A stretch of 19,480 nucleotides of DNA from JAAFIP01 sp031367325 (GCA_031367325.1 JANLPQ010000081.1:1-19480); one strand, 5' to 3'. Positions 1 through 6,996 are shown, counted from the stretch's first letter. Notes: generated by a model from the sequence alone, not told the origin. A program made the numbers and translations.

Positions 1-266
1 CGCTCTGACGTGAGCTTGACCGTGCAGCCGTGCACCGCGTGGCGACCGCGTTTAAGGATCAGCACCACGTCGTACGCCGTGCAGCCGCCCGTGCCGGCCA
101 ACAGCGTTTCCATAGGGCGTGGGGCCAGGTTGGCGCCGCCGTTTTCGGGTTTGGCGGCGTCGGGCGCGCCGTCCATGGCGATAACGTGGCCGCTGCCGGT
201 TTCGGCCACAAACCCCATGCCCGAGCGTGTGCCCGAGCCACCTGTCCAGCTAACTGTGCATTCCAT
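1..266 (-). CDS. OsmC family protein, 5' part only (C-terminus lost at window edge)
   Basis: Reading the minus strand from an ATG at 266 gives an open frame to the window edge, about 88 residues. It begins MECTVSWTGG, continues with GMGFVAETGSGHVIAMDG, and contains the OsmC/YhfA-type core block RPMETLLAGTGGCTAYDVV at about residues 50-68. The Cys in GGCTAYD is the position of the conserved first peroxidatic-type Cys of the OsmC superfamily. Members reduce organic hydroperoxides or have unknown thiol functions; small YhfA-like members often lack a proven role. The second conserved Cys would be near HGCTVKL (about residue 82), although OsmC families differ in its placement. No strong ribosome-binding site is visible. 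The family call is firm; the substrate is unknown. The rest of the gene lies outside the window. Confidence 0.85.
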   Translation of the reverse strand, partial: MECTVSWTGGSGTRSGMGFVAETGSGHVIAMDGAPDAAKPENGGANLAPRPMETLLAGTGGCTAYDVVLILKRGRHAVHGCTVKLTSE

Positions 267-285
267 CACTTTTGACCCACTTTGG

Positions 286-315
286 TTGAACAATAGCCCT
301 TTGCTTGTGTACAAA
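286..315 (+). promoter_or_regulatory. Candidate sigma-70 promoter, with partial palindrome just downstream
   Basis: TTGAAC (286-291) and TACAAA (310-315) are 18 bp apart, close to sigma-70 consensus. They predict a start near 322 on the plus strand. A near-palindrome, TGTTGC-gtt-GCAGCA (329-343), lies at the predicted start and could be an operator. No protein gene follows on this strand, only the terminator at 426-457. Weak evidence from pattern alone. Confidence 0.3.
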
Positions 316-321
316 ATTCTG

Positions 322-457
322 TAAATCTTGTTGCGTTGCAGCATCGGGCCGATATACTGGCTTTATTGTGCAGTAAAACTTGCACTACCCTTTGTCTCCT
401 CCACCCTCCTAGACGGTGGATTTCTAGCCCTGAGTTGCAAGACTTGGGGCTTTTTTT
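322..457 (+). ncRNA. Candidate small RNA with a CU-rich hairpin loop
   Basis: Between a promoter-like sequence and a good intrinsic terminator lie about 135 nt without coding content. Visible stems are GTGCA/TGCAC (368-372 with 381-385), TCCACC/GGTGGA (400-405 with 415-420) and the terminator stem. The loop at 406-414 reads CTCCTAGAC and is preceded by CTCCTCC, so single-stranded CUCCU could pair with AGGAG ribosome-binding sites. CU-rich loops of this type are known in several proteobacterial trans-acting sRNA families; membership in any named family is not claimed. It could also be only a spurious promoter with a stray terminator. Confidence 0.35.
426..457 (+). terminator. Intrinsic terminator, plus strand
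   Basis: AGCCCTGAGT (426-435) pairs with ACTTGGGGCT (442-451) as a 10-bp stem including two G-T wobbles, loop TGCAAG, followed by seven T (451-457). On the plus strand it follows no protein gene, which supports a short non-coding transcript upstream. Confidence 0.65.
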
Positions 458-470
458 GTCTTGAGCGCTA

Positions 471-927
471 TGAATTGCATAGCTGGTTGAGCAGGTTCTA
501 CGGCTTGAAACGCTTATTTCTCTCTAAATGTTGGTAGCTTGGCTTGGTTTGCGCTTCAGCTTGGTTGGTTACTTGGTTAGCGTGCACGCCGGAGAGCTGG
601 ACTCGAGCCGGGCATCTCGCTGCAAAAATACTACGCAAACACGCGCGAGTTAAGGTCTTTGTTTAGCTGGCCGCCCCAACGCGCGCCTTGCTACGTATTT
701 TTCATCGAGACGAACCCGACTCGTCACATTGTTCTTTGCTTGGGTTGAACAGCCCGTGCTTCGGTGAGGTGCGATTGGCATGGGACACACGCTGCAACAG
801 CGCGCGTGCTGGAACAACGAATCCGGTATTCAGCCAACACAGCAAAATGCTGCCAAAAGCACTTCAAACGGCATTTTTAATAACAAAACAGACCAGTAAC
901 CCAAGCAAATCCTGCTCAAGCAGCTAT
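471..927. repeat. Composite dispersed repeat, copy 1
   Basis: The element is bounded by the short motif in opposite orientations: CATAGCTGGTTGAGCAGG at 479-496 and CCTGCTCAAGCAGCTAT at 911-927. Internal blocks match the other two gaps: 559-610 and 709-743 match 6759-6810 and 6807-6841; 614-655 and 683-712 match about 10439-10496 and 10505-10534; the 23 bases at 860-882 are identical to 10727-10749. No open frame, target duplication or transposase is visible. It resembles a decayed non-autonomous element. Confidence 0.6.
911..927 (-). repeat. Short dispersed motif abutting the priA stop
   Basis: CCTGCTCAAGCAGCTAT; on the minus strand ATAGCTGCTTGAGCAGG. The priA stop TAA (927-929) lies at the motif edge. 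Confidence 0.75.
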
Positions 928-3446
928 TAAATCGAGAGCGGATCAACGTCCATGGCCCAGCGGATAACGCCGGGTATTTTGGTGGCGCGCAGCACGCTTT
1001 GCCACGACGATAAAAACTTCTGCAGCGCTGCGCGGGAGGTTGATTCGACCAGCATTTGCGCGCGCTCGACGTTGGCGATGCGCTGGATGGACATGGGTAC
1101 GCTGGGGTACAGGGTGACGTGGTCAAACGCTGGCACGTCTACCGCGGCGGCGCTGGCGGCTTGCAAAAAGGCTTGGGCGGCTTCTTGGGTGCGGGCCTCG
1201 GCGCGGATGAGGGCCTGGTAGCTGGCGGGGGGCAGGCCGGCTTGTACGCGTTCGCGCAGCTGCTGGGCGGCAAAACCGGGGTAGTCGTGCGCTTTGAGGG
1301 ACGCAAACAGGGGGTGGTCGGGGTGCTGGGTTTGTACCCACATTTGCGCGCCTTGCAAAGCCGCGTCGCGCCCGGCGCGGCCCGAGGCTTGCATCAGCAG
1401 GCTGAACAAACGCTCGGGCGCACGAAAATCGCTGCTGTACAGGGCGCTGTCAGGGTTGATGGCGGCCACCAGCGTGATGCGCCGAAAGTCGTGGCCTTTG
1501 GCGATCATTTGCGTGCCGACCAAAATGTCTACATCGCCGCTGTGCACGCTGGCCAGTTGCTGCTCTAGCGCGCCTTTGAGGCGGGTGGTGTCGGCGTCCA
1601 TGCGGGCGATGACGGCTGGGCGGCCGTCGGGGCGTAATAGCTCGGTGGGCTTGCCGTCGGGGGGTAGCAATTGAGCCGGTGAGCCGACCGCAGGTTGCAG
1701 CCCCTCGACCTGGTGTACAGCCGCTGCCGACGCATCGCCGCCAGCAGCCAGCATCGCGGGCGTTTGAGCAAGCACGGCGCTCGTCAGCACCTGCGCGTCC
1801 ATGCCCATACCCGTGTGCACATTCGCGCCCTCACCCGCTTGCACTGGCACGCGGATGCCCAAGGCTTGGGCTAGTTGCTCTTCCAGCTTCTCGGTACCAC
1901 GGCCAATGGGGGCGATGTCGATGTTGCCGCAGTCGGGGCAGGCTCTAGGTACGCGGTCGGTGGTGCCGCAGTGGTGGCAGCGCAGGGTGCGGTCGATTTT
2001 GTGGAACACGCGGTAGGCGCTGCAGTGGGGGCAGTTGGACTTCCATTCGCACGCGCCGCAGGCCAGCACGGGGGCGTAGCCACGGCGGTTTAAAAAGATC
2101 AGGCTTTGCTCGCCGCGCGCGATGCGCTGCTGGATGGCCTGCAGCAGCGCGGGGGCGAACAGCGTTTTCTTGGGCAGGGTGCGCATGTCTACCAGGCGCA
2201 GCGCGGCCAGCGCGCCGTCGCCCACGCGCTGGGGCATGGCCAGGCGCGTGTAGCGGCCAGTCTCGCAGGCGTGCCAGGTTTCTAGCGACGGCGTGGCCGA
2301 GCCGAGCATGACGCGACACGGCTGCCCAGAGGGCGCAGCATGTTCGGTTTGCAGCTTGGCCCGCAGCACGGCCAGGTCGCGGGCCGAGTGGCGGGCGCCG
2401 TCTTGGCTTTTGTAGCTGGGGTCGTGCTCTTCGTCTACCACGATCAGTTGCAGGCCGGGCAGGGACGCGAACACGCTCATGCGGGTGCCCAGCACGATGC
2501 GGGCGTGCCCGGTGTGCGCGGCCAGCCAGCTGGCCAGGCGCTGCGCAGGCGTCATGCCGCTGTGCATGGCCACCACGGCGTCTGCCCCGTACAGGGGGGC
2601 AAAGCGCGCGGTAAAGCGCTGCTGCAGCTGGGGTGTAAGGTTAATCTCGGGCACCATTACCAGTACTTGGGCGCTGGGCGAGGCCTGCAGCACCTGCTGG
2701 GTGCAGCGCAGGTACACCTCGGTTTTGCCGCTGCCGGTGGCACCGAACAGCAGGGCGGGCAGCGGTGGTGTGCCAGGCGCAGTGGGGGCAAAAAACTGGG
2801 CGATAACCTCGGCTTGCTGCGCGCTGAGCAGGCGGGTGCTGTCGGTGGTGTTGTCGGTGTTAGTGGTGTTGGTGTTGGCGTTGATGTCGGCATGGGCGTC
2901 GGCGCTGGCTGGCGTCGGCGCTGTGGTACCAACCTGTGCTTTATCTTGTGGGTCTTTGTCGCCGTTGCGGTCTGTGGTGTTGGCTGTGCCCACGGTGCGC
3001 ACCGTAGCGGCCTCGCTAGCATGGGTGATCTTGGCAGCCTTAGTGGCCGCTGCAGCCAGCTTAGCCGTGCGCTGGGCTTGCCGCTGGTGGCGGCGGGCCA
3101 GTTGGGTGGCGTCTAGCTCGCGCAACTGGGGCGGCAGGGCGGCCAGCGCCACTTCGCCGATGCCGCGTTGGTAGTAGCGGGCGGCAAATTCGAGCAAGGC
3201 GCGCCAGGCGGCGTCTAGCGGTGCGATGCCTTCTAGGGGCGCAATGATGTCTTTGGTTTTAACGCGCTGGGCGTCGGTGTCGGGTGCGGCGGCTTCGCCC
3301 CACACTATGCCCAGCACCTCGCGCTGGCCCAGCGGTACGCGCACCAAGCAGCCTGCGGCTAGCGGCTGCTCACTTCGATAAGTTAGGCGCTGCGCTACCC
3401 CGCTGTGGGCGGGGGTGGCTACGACGACGGCAAGCCAAAAATCCAC
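927..3446 (-). CDS. priA: Primosomal replication restart helicase PriA, with two lineage-specific insertions
   Basis: PriA is the 3'-5' superfamily 2 helicase that recognises stalled forks and reloads DnaB. The 839 residues exceed the usual 730 or so. In order: N-terminal DNA-binding region (about 1-120), Walker A GATGSGKT (235-242), DEEH box (338-341), GSATPSLE (382-389), zinc-binding Cys pairs (463/466, 472/475, 490/493, 503/506), GTQMIAKGHDF (644-654) and QASGRAGR (686-693). Extra segments are an Ala/Thr/Asn-rich linker (about 133-205) and about 75 residues inserted between the zinc region and the MDADTTR block (about 536-611), including LLPPDGKP/LLRPDGRP repeats. The start is GTG; an ATG 15 bases upstream is stopped within two codons. 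The TAA overlaps a copy of the dispersed repeat. Identification is secure. Confidence 0.97.
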   Translation of the reverse strand: MDFWLAVVVATPAHSGVAQRLTYRSEQPLAAGCLVRVPLGQREVLGIVWGEAAAPDTDAQRVKTKDIIAPLEGIAPLDAAWRALLEFAARYYQRGIGEVALAALPPQLRELDATQLARRHQRQAQRTAKLAAAATKAAKITHASEAATVRTVGTANTTDRNGDKDPQDKAQVGTTAPTPASADAHADINANTNTTNTDNTTDSTRLLSAQQAEVIAQFFAPTAPGTPPLPALLFGATGSGKTEVYLRCTQQVLQASPSAQVLVMVPEINLTPQLQQRFTARFAPLYGADAVVAMHSGMTPAQRLASWLAAHTGHARIVLGTRMSVFASLPGLQLIVVDEEHDPSYKSQDGARHSARDLAVLRAKLQTEHAAPSGQPCRVMLGSATPSLETWHACETGRYTRLAMPQRVGDGALAALRLVDMRTLPKKTLFAPALLQAIQQRIARGEQSLIFLNRRGYAPVLACGACEWKSNCPHCSAYRVFHKIDRTLRCHHCGTTDRVPRACPDCGNIDIAPIGRGTEKLEEQLAQALGIRVPVQAGEGANVHTGMGMDAQVLTSAVLAQTPAMLAAGGDASAAAVHQVEGLQPAVGSPAQLLPPDGKPTELLRPDGRPAVIARMDADTTRLKGALEQQLASVHSGDVDILVGTQMIAKGHDFRRITLVAAINPDSALYSSDFRAPERLFSLLMQASGRAGRDAALQGAQMWVQTQHPDHPLFASLKAHDYPGFAAQQLRERVQAGLPPASYQALIRAEARTQEAAQAFLQAASAAAVDVPAFDHVTLYPSVPMSIQRIANVERAQMLVESTSRAALQKFLSSWQSVLRATKIPGVIRWAMDVDPLSI

Positions 3447-3486
3447 TTTTTAGACCATTTTCCTAAAATACACATGCAGATAACCG

Positions 3487-3652
3487 CGTAAGTGCTTGAT
3501 TTGTCACAGATTTGTCATTCATCCCAAGAATCTGTGGATAACTTTGTTGATATCTCCCCCTGAGAGGCCGCAAAGCCTTGAATACCAACGCTTTCACTAC
3601 ATTGCCTGCTAATCAAGCAGATTTAAAAACCCTTATAAATCAAGCACTTACG
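3487..3652. repeat. 16-bp perfect inverted repeat
   Basis: CGTAAGTGCTTGATTT at 3487-3502 is the exact reverse complement of AAATCAAGCACTTACG at 3637-3652, separated by 134 bp. The arms enclose the DnaA box at 3532-3540. Confidence 0.85.
3532..3540 (-). promoter_or_regulatory. DnaA box, perfect consensus TTATCCACA
   Basis: TGTGGATAA on the plus strand is the exact complement of the high-affinity DnaA box TTATCCACA. It lies 86 bp upstream of the priA GTG. A single 9-mer can occur by chance, but a second match and the inverted repeats add weight. Confidence 0.45.
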
Positions 3653-3719
3653 ATGGCTACAGCATTGATAGCAAAGACCCTTGCTAAATGGCGGTTTTGT
3701 TGCGGTGCGCCAAAAATAT

Positions 3720-3728
3720 GTGCATAAG
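3720..3728 (-). promoter_or_regulatory. DnaA box match TTATGCACA
   Basis: TGTGCATAA complements TTATGCACA, fitting the relaxed DnaA consensus TTATNCACA. Same orientation as the box at 3532-3540. Confidence 0.35.
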
Positions 3729-3777
3729 TTACGCTGGCCCAGCCCAAAAAGTGTGCTTTTCTGTGCTACAACTCGGC

Positions 3778-4911
3778 CTAAACCGCCACTGGCAGCCGCA
3801 GGGCTTTAGATTGTGCATGCACCGCCGCCACCAGCGCCGCCACATGTTCGGGCGGGGTGTATTGGCTGATACCGTGGCCCAAATTAAAAATATGCGCAGG
3901 CCCCGTGCCTGGGCCTTGGTGCGGCGCACCGAAGGCGGCCAGTACCTTGGCCACTTCGCTTTCAATAGCGGCGGGCGGGGCAAAAAGTACATTCGGGTCG
4001 ATATTGCCTTGTAACACTTTAGCATCTGTTCCGTGGGCCAGCAGTGCGCGGGCCTGCTGTAAATTGACTGTCCAGTCCAGCCCTAGCACCTCGCAGGGCA
4101 GGCTTTTCATCTGCTCTAGCCACTGGCCACCGCCTTTGGTAAACACGATGCGCGGAACGATATGGCCCTGCGCGTCGGTGCGTTTAAGCTGCTGCAGTAC
4201 GCGGCGGGTGTAGGTTAGGCTAAAGGCCTGAAACGCGCCGTCGGCCAGCACGCCGCCCCAGCTGTCAAACACCATCACCGCCTGCGCGCCTGCGTCGATT
4301 TGTGCGTTCAAATACTGGGCCACGGCGTCAGCGTTGATCGCCAGCATATGGTGCATCAGGTCGGGCCGGGCGTAGAGCATGGTTTTAACCCGGCGGTAGT
4401 CGTCGCTGCCCGCGCCTTCGACCATGTAGCAGGCCAGCGTCCACGGGCTGCCAGAAAAACCAATCAGCGGCACACGGCTTTTACCGTCCACCGTAAGCGC
4501 GGTGCGAATGGACGATACCGCGTCAAACACGTACTGCAGTTTATGCATATCAGGCACGGCCAGCGCCCGGACGGCTGCTTCGTCACGCACCGGGCGGGCA
4601 AAGCGCGGACCCTCGCCTTGCGCAAAGCTCAGGCCCAGGCCCATGGCGTCGGGCACGGTCAAAATGTCGCTGAACAAAATAGCCGCGTCCAGCGGGTAGC
4701 GCGCCAGCGGCTGCAGGGTCACCTCGGTAGCAAAGTCGCGGTTAGTGGCCAGCCCCATAAAGCTGCCGGCCTTGGCGCGGGTGGCGCAATATTCGGGCAA
4801 ATAGCGCCCAGCTTGGCGCATCAGCCACACGGGGGTATGGGGCGTGGCTTGGCCCATGCAGGCTTTGAGAAACGTGTCGTTGTGAAGAGGCGCAAGTAGT
4901 GGTGCAGACAT
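3778..4911 (-). CDS. hemE: Uroporphyrinogen decarboxylase
   Basis: HemE removes four acetate carboxyls from uroporphyrinogen III to give coproporphyrinogen III in cytosolic haem synthesis. The 377 residues are slightly longer than the usual 350-370. The signature PVWLMRQAGRYLPEY spans about 27-41 with Arg32 and Arg36 as substrate-binding arginines; the catalytic Asp is in FSDIL (Asp82). GFSGSPWTLACYMVEG (151-166) carries the conserved active-site Tyr, and FDSWGG (215-220) and NLGHGI (343-348, His346) complete the family pattern. The ATG at 4911 matches the family N-terminus. It is co-oriented with priA, 331 bp upstream of it, an arrangement common in Burkholderiales. No strong ribosome-binding site is seen. 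Confidence 0.97.
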   Translation of the reverse strand: MSAPLLAPLHNDTFLKACMGQATPHTPVWLMRQAGRYLPEYCATRAKAGSFMGLATNRDFATEVTLQPLARYPLDAAILFSDILTVPDAMGLGLSFAQGEGPRFARPVRDEAAVRALAVPDMHKLQYVFDAVSSIRTALTVDGKSRVPLIGFSGSPWTLACYMVEGAGSDDYRRVKTMLYARPDLMHHMLAINADAVAQYLNAQIDAGAQAVMVFDSWGGVLADGAFQAFSLTYTRRVLQQLKRTDAQGHIVPRIVFTKGGGQWLEQMKSLPCEVLGLDWTVNLQQARALLAHGTDAKVLQGNIDPNVLFAPPAAIESEVAKVLAAFGAPHQGPGTGPAHIFNLGHGISQYTPPEHVAALVAAVHAQSKALRLPVAV

Positions 4912-5235
4912 AGGCCTGTATTGTCGCAGGCTGTGGTGGGCGTTGTGGGCTTGGGGTTGGCTCTGTTAAGTACTATTAATTTCATAGCTGCTTGAGCAGG
5001 TTTTACGGGCTGAATGGCCTATTTGATACTTAAACTTTGGCTGTTCTTGGTGTTTTTTTGGTCTTTGGGGGGGGATGTCAGTGTCGTTGTTCTGGTGCGA
5101 TGTTTTTTCTGCTGAGTTCGTTGTTCTGGCACGCGCGCTGCTGCGTGACCGCGAAGTGCCAGGGCAGCAACGAAACGCCCTCTAAGTAACCCGCGCCTAC
5201 AATCATTACAACAAAGATAACAACCCGTCACCACT
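4912..5235. other. Divergent intergenic region between hemE and the SemiSWEET gene
   Basis: It holds one short dispersed motif (4984-5010), a run of eight G (5067-5074), a 12-bp direct repeat TCGTTGTTCTGG (5084-5095 and 5118-5129) and a 7-bp inverted repeat CTGGCAC/GTGCCAG (5126-5132 with 5156-5162). A -10-like TACAAT is at 5198-5203 for the plus-strand genes, with no clear -35. No coding content is recognised. Confidence 0.4.
4984..5010 (+). repeat. Short dispersed motif
   Basis: ATAGCTGCTTGAGCAGG followed by TTTTACGGGC, in the orientation of the copies at 479 and 6897. It lies about 73 bp upstream of hemE. Confidence 0.75.
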
Positions 5236-5493
5236 ATGAACTCCCTGGATCTCCTAGGCCTGGTAGCCACCTGCTTTACCACATCGTCCTTTGTGCCCCA
5301 GGTGTGGCGCATCTGGAAAACGCGTGACGTGTCGGCCATCTCGCTGCCCAGCTACCTCATCATCACCGTGGGCCTGGCGCTGTGGCTGGCATATGGTTTG
5401 CTGCGGTCAGACCTGCCGCTGATAGTGGCTAATTCGGTTATGGTGGTGCTGACCGGTGCCATTACCGTGATGAAAATTCGCTTTAGCCGATAG
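5236..5493 (+). CDS. SemiSWEET (PQ-loop) sugar transporter
   Basis: The 85 residues form one triple-helix bundle, the size of a bacterial SemiSWEET, which dimerises to make a bidirectional sugar path in the inner membrane. Three hydrophobic segments are visible (about 5-24, 37-55, 59-78). The PQ-loop FVPQVWRIWKTRDVSAIS spans 19-36 with Pro21-Gln22 as the hinge. Trp50 and Asn66 are the likely substrate-pocket Trp and Asn of the family. The charged KIRFSR tail is cytoplasmic by the positive-inside rule. The ATG has a poor ribosome-binding site. A PfkB kinase begins 16 bp after the stop, suggesting that the two share a message and perhaps a substrate. Confidence 0.88.
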   Translation: MNSLDLLGLVATCFTTSSFVPQVWRIWKTRDVSAISLPSYLIITVGLALWLAYGLLRSDLPLIVANSVMVVLTGAITVMKIRFSR

Positions 5494-5509
5494 CGCTGGT
5501 GACCCTGCT

Positions 5510-6661
5510 ATGACCGACTTGGCACCACGCGTTTTTGTTCTGGGCAGCTTTGTGCAAGCGTGCTGCTGGCATGTGCCGCGCCTGCCGCTGCCTGGTGAGA
5601 CGCTGGTGGCCACCGGCTTGCATATTGAGCCAGGGGGCAAAGGGCTGAATGTAGCCGTGTGCTTGCAGCGGCTGGGCCTGCAGGTAGACACGCTGATAGG
5701 CTGCGGCCACGACGCGGCGGGCGACCAGCTGCTGGCGCTGCTGCAGCGCGAAGGCATTGGCACGCAGCATGTGGTGCGGCTGGCCGGTGCGTCAGGCTGC
5801 GGGTCGGGCTGGATTGGGGCCGATGGGCACAACGCCATAGCCGTGTACCCGGGTGCCAACCTGCTGCTGACCGCCGGGCACGCGCGCCAAGCGGCGGCAG
5901 ACATAGCGCAGGCGCAGCTGGTGTACGGCCAGTTTGAAACGTCCATCGCTGCGGTGGAGATAGCGTTTGCCATCGCGCGGGCGCACGGGGTGCCCACGGT
6001 GCTGAACCCGTCGCCTTGGCAGCCGCCCAGCGCGGCGCTGCGTGGCCACACGCACACCTTGATCGTCAACGAAACCGAGGCGCAGGCCCTGCTGGCGCTG
6101 CCTGCGCCGCTGGCAGGCAGCCCCGCGCAGTGTGCCCGCAGCGTGCAGGCACAGTTGCCCGCGCTGTGGGCCGCGTGGCCTGCGCTGCAGCAGCTGGTGG
6201 TGACGCTGGGCGCACAGGGCTGCCTGGCTTGGACGCGGGCACTGGGGGTGAAAGCGGGCGTGAAAGCGGGCGTGGAGGTGGGGGTGAAAGTAGGGGCAAA
6301 AGCGGCGGTGAAAGTAAACGCTGAGCTGGCAACATTGGCGGCAGCAGCATCATTAGCAACGAGCCCCGCACCCTGCACCACGCCCCGCCCTGCACCGTGC
6401 ACCACAGCCTGCTGGCACGTCCCGGCGCACACCGTTGCGGCCCCCGACACCGTAGGTGCGGGCGATGCGTTTGCCAGCGGCTACTGCGCTGCTTTGGTAG
6501 CGGGCCATAGCGTGCCTACCGCACTGCAGTGGGGCAACGCCTGCGGTGCGCAGGTAGCGTCTAGCGTGGGCGTACTGGGTGCGCTGCCGGGTGCTGCCGC
6601 GTTGCAGCAATGGCTGGCACTGCCTGATGCGCCACAGGCTGCTGTAATGGCGTTTTTATAA
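5510..6661 (+). CDS. PfkB/ribokinase-family carbohydrate kinase with low-complexity insertion
   Basis: An ATP-dependent sugar kinase of the ribokinase fold; the exact sugar is unknown. The N-terminal signature PGGKGLNVAVCLQRLG (41-56) is the ribokinase GG(K/R)GxN motif that contacts sugar hydroxyls. The C-terminal block PDTVGAGDAFASGY (312-325) holds the anion hole and catalytic Asp319. The 383 residues exceed the usual 300-320 because of an insertion at about 244-300: a run of VKAG/VKVG repeats, an Ala-rich part and a Pro/Cys/Thr-rich part. The insertion lies just before the active-site helix, on the face that normally has a short loop. It follows SemiSWEET by 16 bp. Ribokinase is the closest guess from the GGKGLN motif, but fructokinase-like or nucleoside kinases cannot be excluded. 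Confidence 0.85.
   Translation: MTDLAPRVFVLGSFVQACCWHVPRLPLPGETLVATGLHIEPGGKGLNVAVCLQRLGLQVDTLIGCGHDAAGDQLLALLQREGIGTQHVVRLAGASGCGSGWIGADGHNAIAVYPGANLLLTAGHARQAAADIAQAQLVYGQFETSIAAVEIAFAIARAHGVPTVLNPSPWQPPSAALRGHTHTLIVNETEAQALLALPAPLAGSPAQCARSVQAQLPALWAAWPALQQLVVTLGAQGCLAWTRALGVKAGVKAGVEVGVKVGAKAAVKVNAELATLAAAASLATSPAPCTTPRPAPCTTACWHVPAHTVAAPDTVGAGDAFASGYCAALVAGHSVPTALQWGNACGAQVASSVGVLGALPGAAALQQWLALPDAPQAAVMAFL
6239..6409 (+). repeat. In-frame low-complexity insertion in the PfkB kinase gene
   Basis: It begins with a degenerate 12-bp tandem repeat (GTGAAAGCGGGC, two exact units then about four decayed ones, about 6248-6319) encoding VKAG-like units, then Ala-rich codons and two near-copies of a CCCTGCACC-type unit encoding AP-CTT. 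Such tracts grow by replication slippage. Confidence 0.7.
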
Positions 6662-6689
6662 TGCTTTTAGGCTGATAACCCAAGTAAAT

Positions 6690-6706
6690 CCTGCTCAAGC
6701 AGCTAT
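6690..6706 (-). repeat. Short dispersed motif
   Basis: CCTGCTCAAGCAGCTAT, 28 bp after the kinase stop codon. Confidence 0.75.
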
Positions 6707-6896
6707 GTATTGCATAGCGGTGTAGATGGCACGGGCCACTCGGTTCGTATGCATGACGGCTTGGTTGGTCGCTTGGTTTCGCGTGCGCGCCGGGAGCTGG
6801 ACTCGAGACGGACCCGACTCGTCACATTATTCTTTGCTTGGTTTTTGCAGCACGTGCTTTGGGTAAGTCGTTGGATTGGTAACTACTATCAATTGC

Positions 6897-6922
6897 ATAG
6901 CTGGTTGAGCAGTATCTACGGC
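6897..6922 (+). repeat. Short dispersed motif
   Basis: ATAGCTGGTTGAGCAGTATC followed by TACGGC; it shares the GGTTGAGCAG variant with the copy at 479. Confidence 0.75.
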
Positions 6923-6996
6923 CTACAACGGCTAAAACACTCTGAAAATAGGCCTCAGAATACGCTTAGCGTGCCTTCAACGCCTGTTCTGTGCTC

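Larger units (their letters stand above)
267..926. other. Gene-free stretch holding a candidate sRNA and a composite repeat
   Basis: No open frame here has recognisable protein content. The left part (267-457) has a promoter-like sequence, several small hairpins and an intrinsic terminator, consistent with a short plus-strand RNA. The right part (471-927) is one copy of a degenerate composite repeat that also occurs at 6664-6922 and 10272-10793. The stretch ends exactly at the priA stop codon. Confidence 0.6.
3447..3777. promoter_or_regulatory. priA: priA upstream region with DnaA boxes and long inverted repeat
   Basis: This 331-bp gap lies between hemE (upstream on the minus strand) and priA. 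It is more AT-rich than its surroundings. A 16-bp perfect inverted repeat (3487-3502 with 3637-3652) encloses a second inverted pair, CACAGATT (3505-3512) with AATCTGTG (3529-3536), and a perfect DnaA box. A second DnaA-box match lies at 3720-3728. A degenerate relative of the short dispersed motif may sit at 3605-3626. No convincing promoter or terminator could be fixed. Confidence 0.5.
6664..6922. repeat. Composite dispersed repeat, copy 2 (shortened)
   Basis: It starts with AACCCAAGTAAATCCTGCTC and the motif ending at 6706, and ends with the motif in the other orientation at 6897-6922. Blocks 6759-6810 and 6807-6841 match copy 1 at 559-610 and 709-743, but the roughly 98 bp between them in copy 1 is missing, so copy 2 is a deletion derivative. 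The end motifs are in swapped order compared with copy 1. Confidence 0.55.

Noticed and set aside
2340..3174. Long plus-strand frames opposite priA
   Set aside because: Composition is low-complexity Gly/Val/Ala from complement of priA codons; the priA motifs on the other strand are unambiguous.
3653..3727. Possible 24-residue plus-strand ORF starting MATALIAK
   Set aside because: No ribosome-binding site and no support beyond an open frame; it also runs across a DnaA-box match.
3447..3777. Replication origin
   Set aside because: Two DnaA boxes and AT-rich DNA are suggestive, but there is no dnaA/dnaN context and no box cluster, so only a regulatory role is proposed.
5407..6450. Long minus-strand open frame of 347 codons opposite the PfkB kinase gene
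   Set aside because: It is antisense to a clear kinase gene, rich in Ala, Cys and Ser as expected of a GC-rich shadow frame, and has no family motif.
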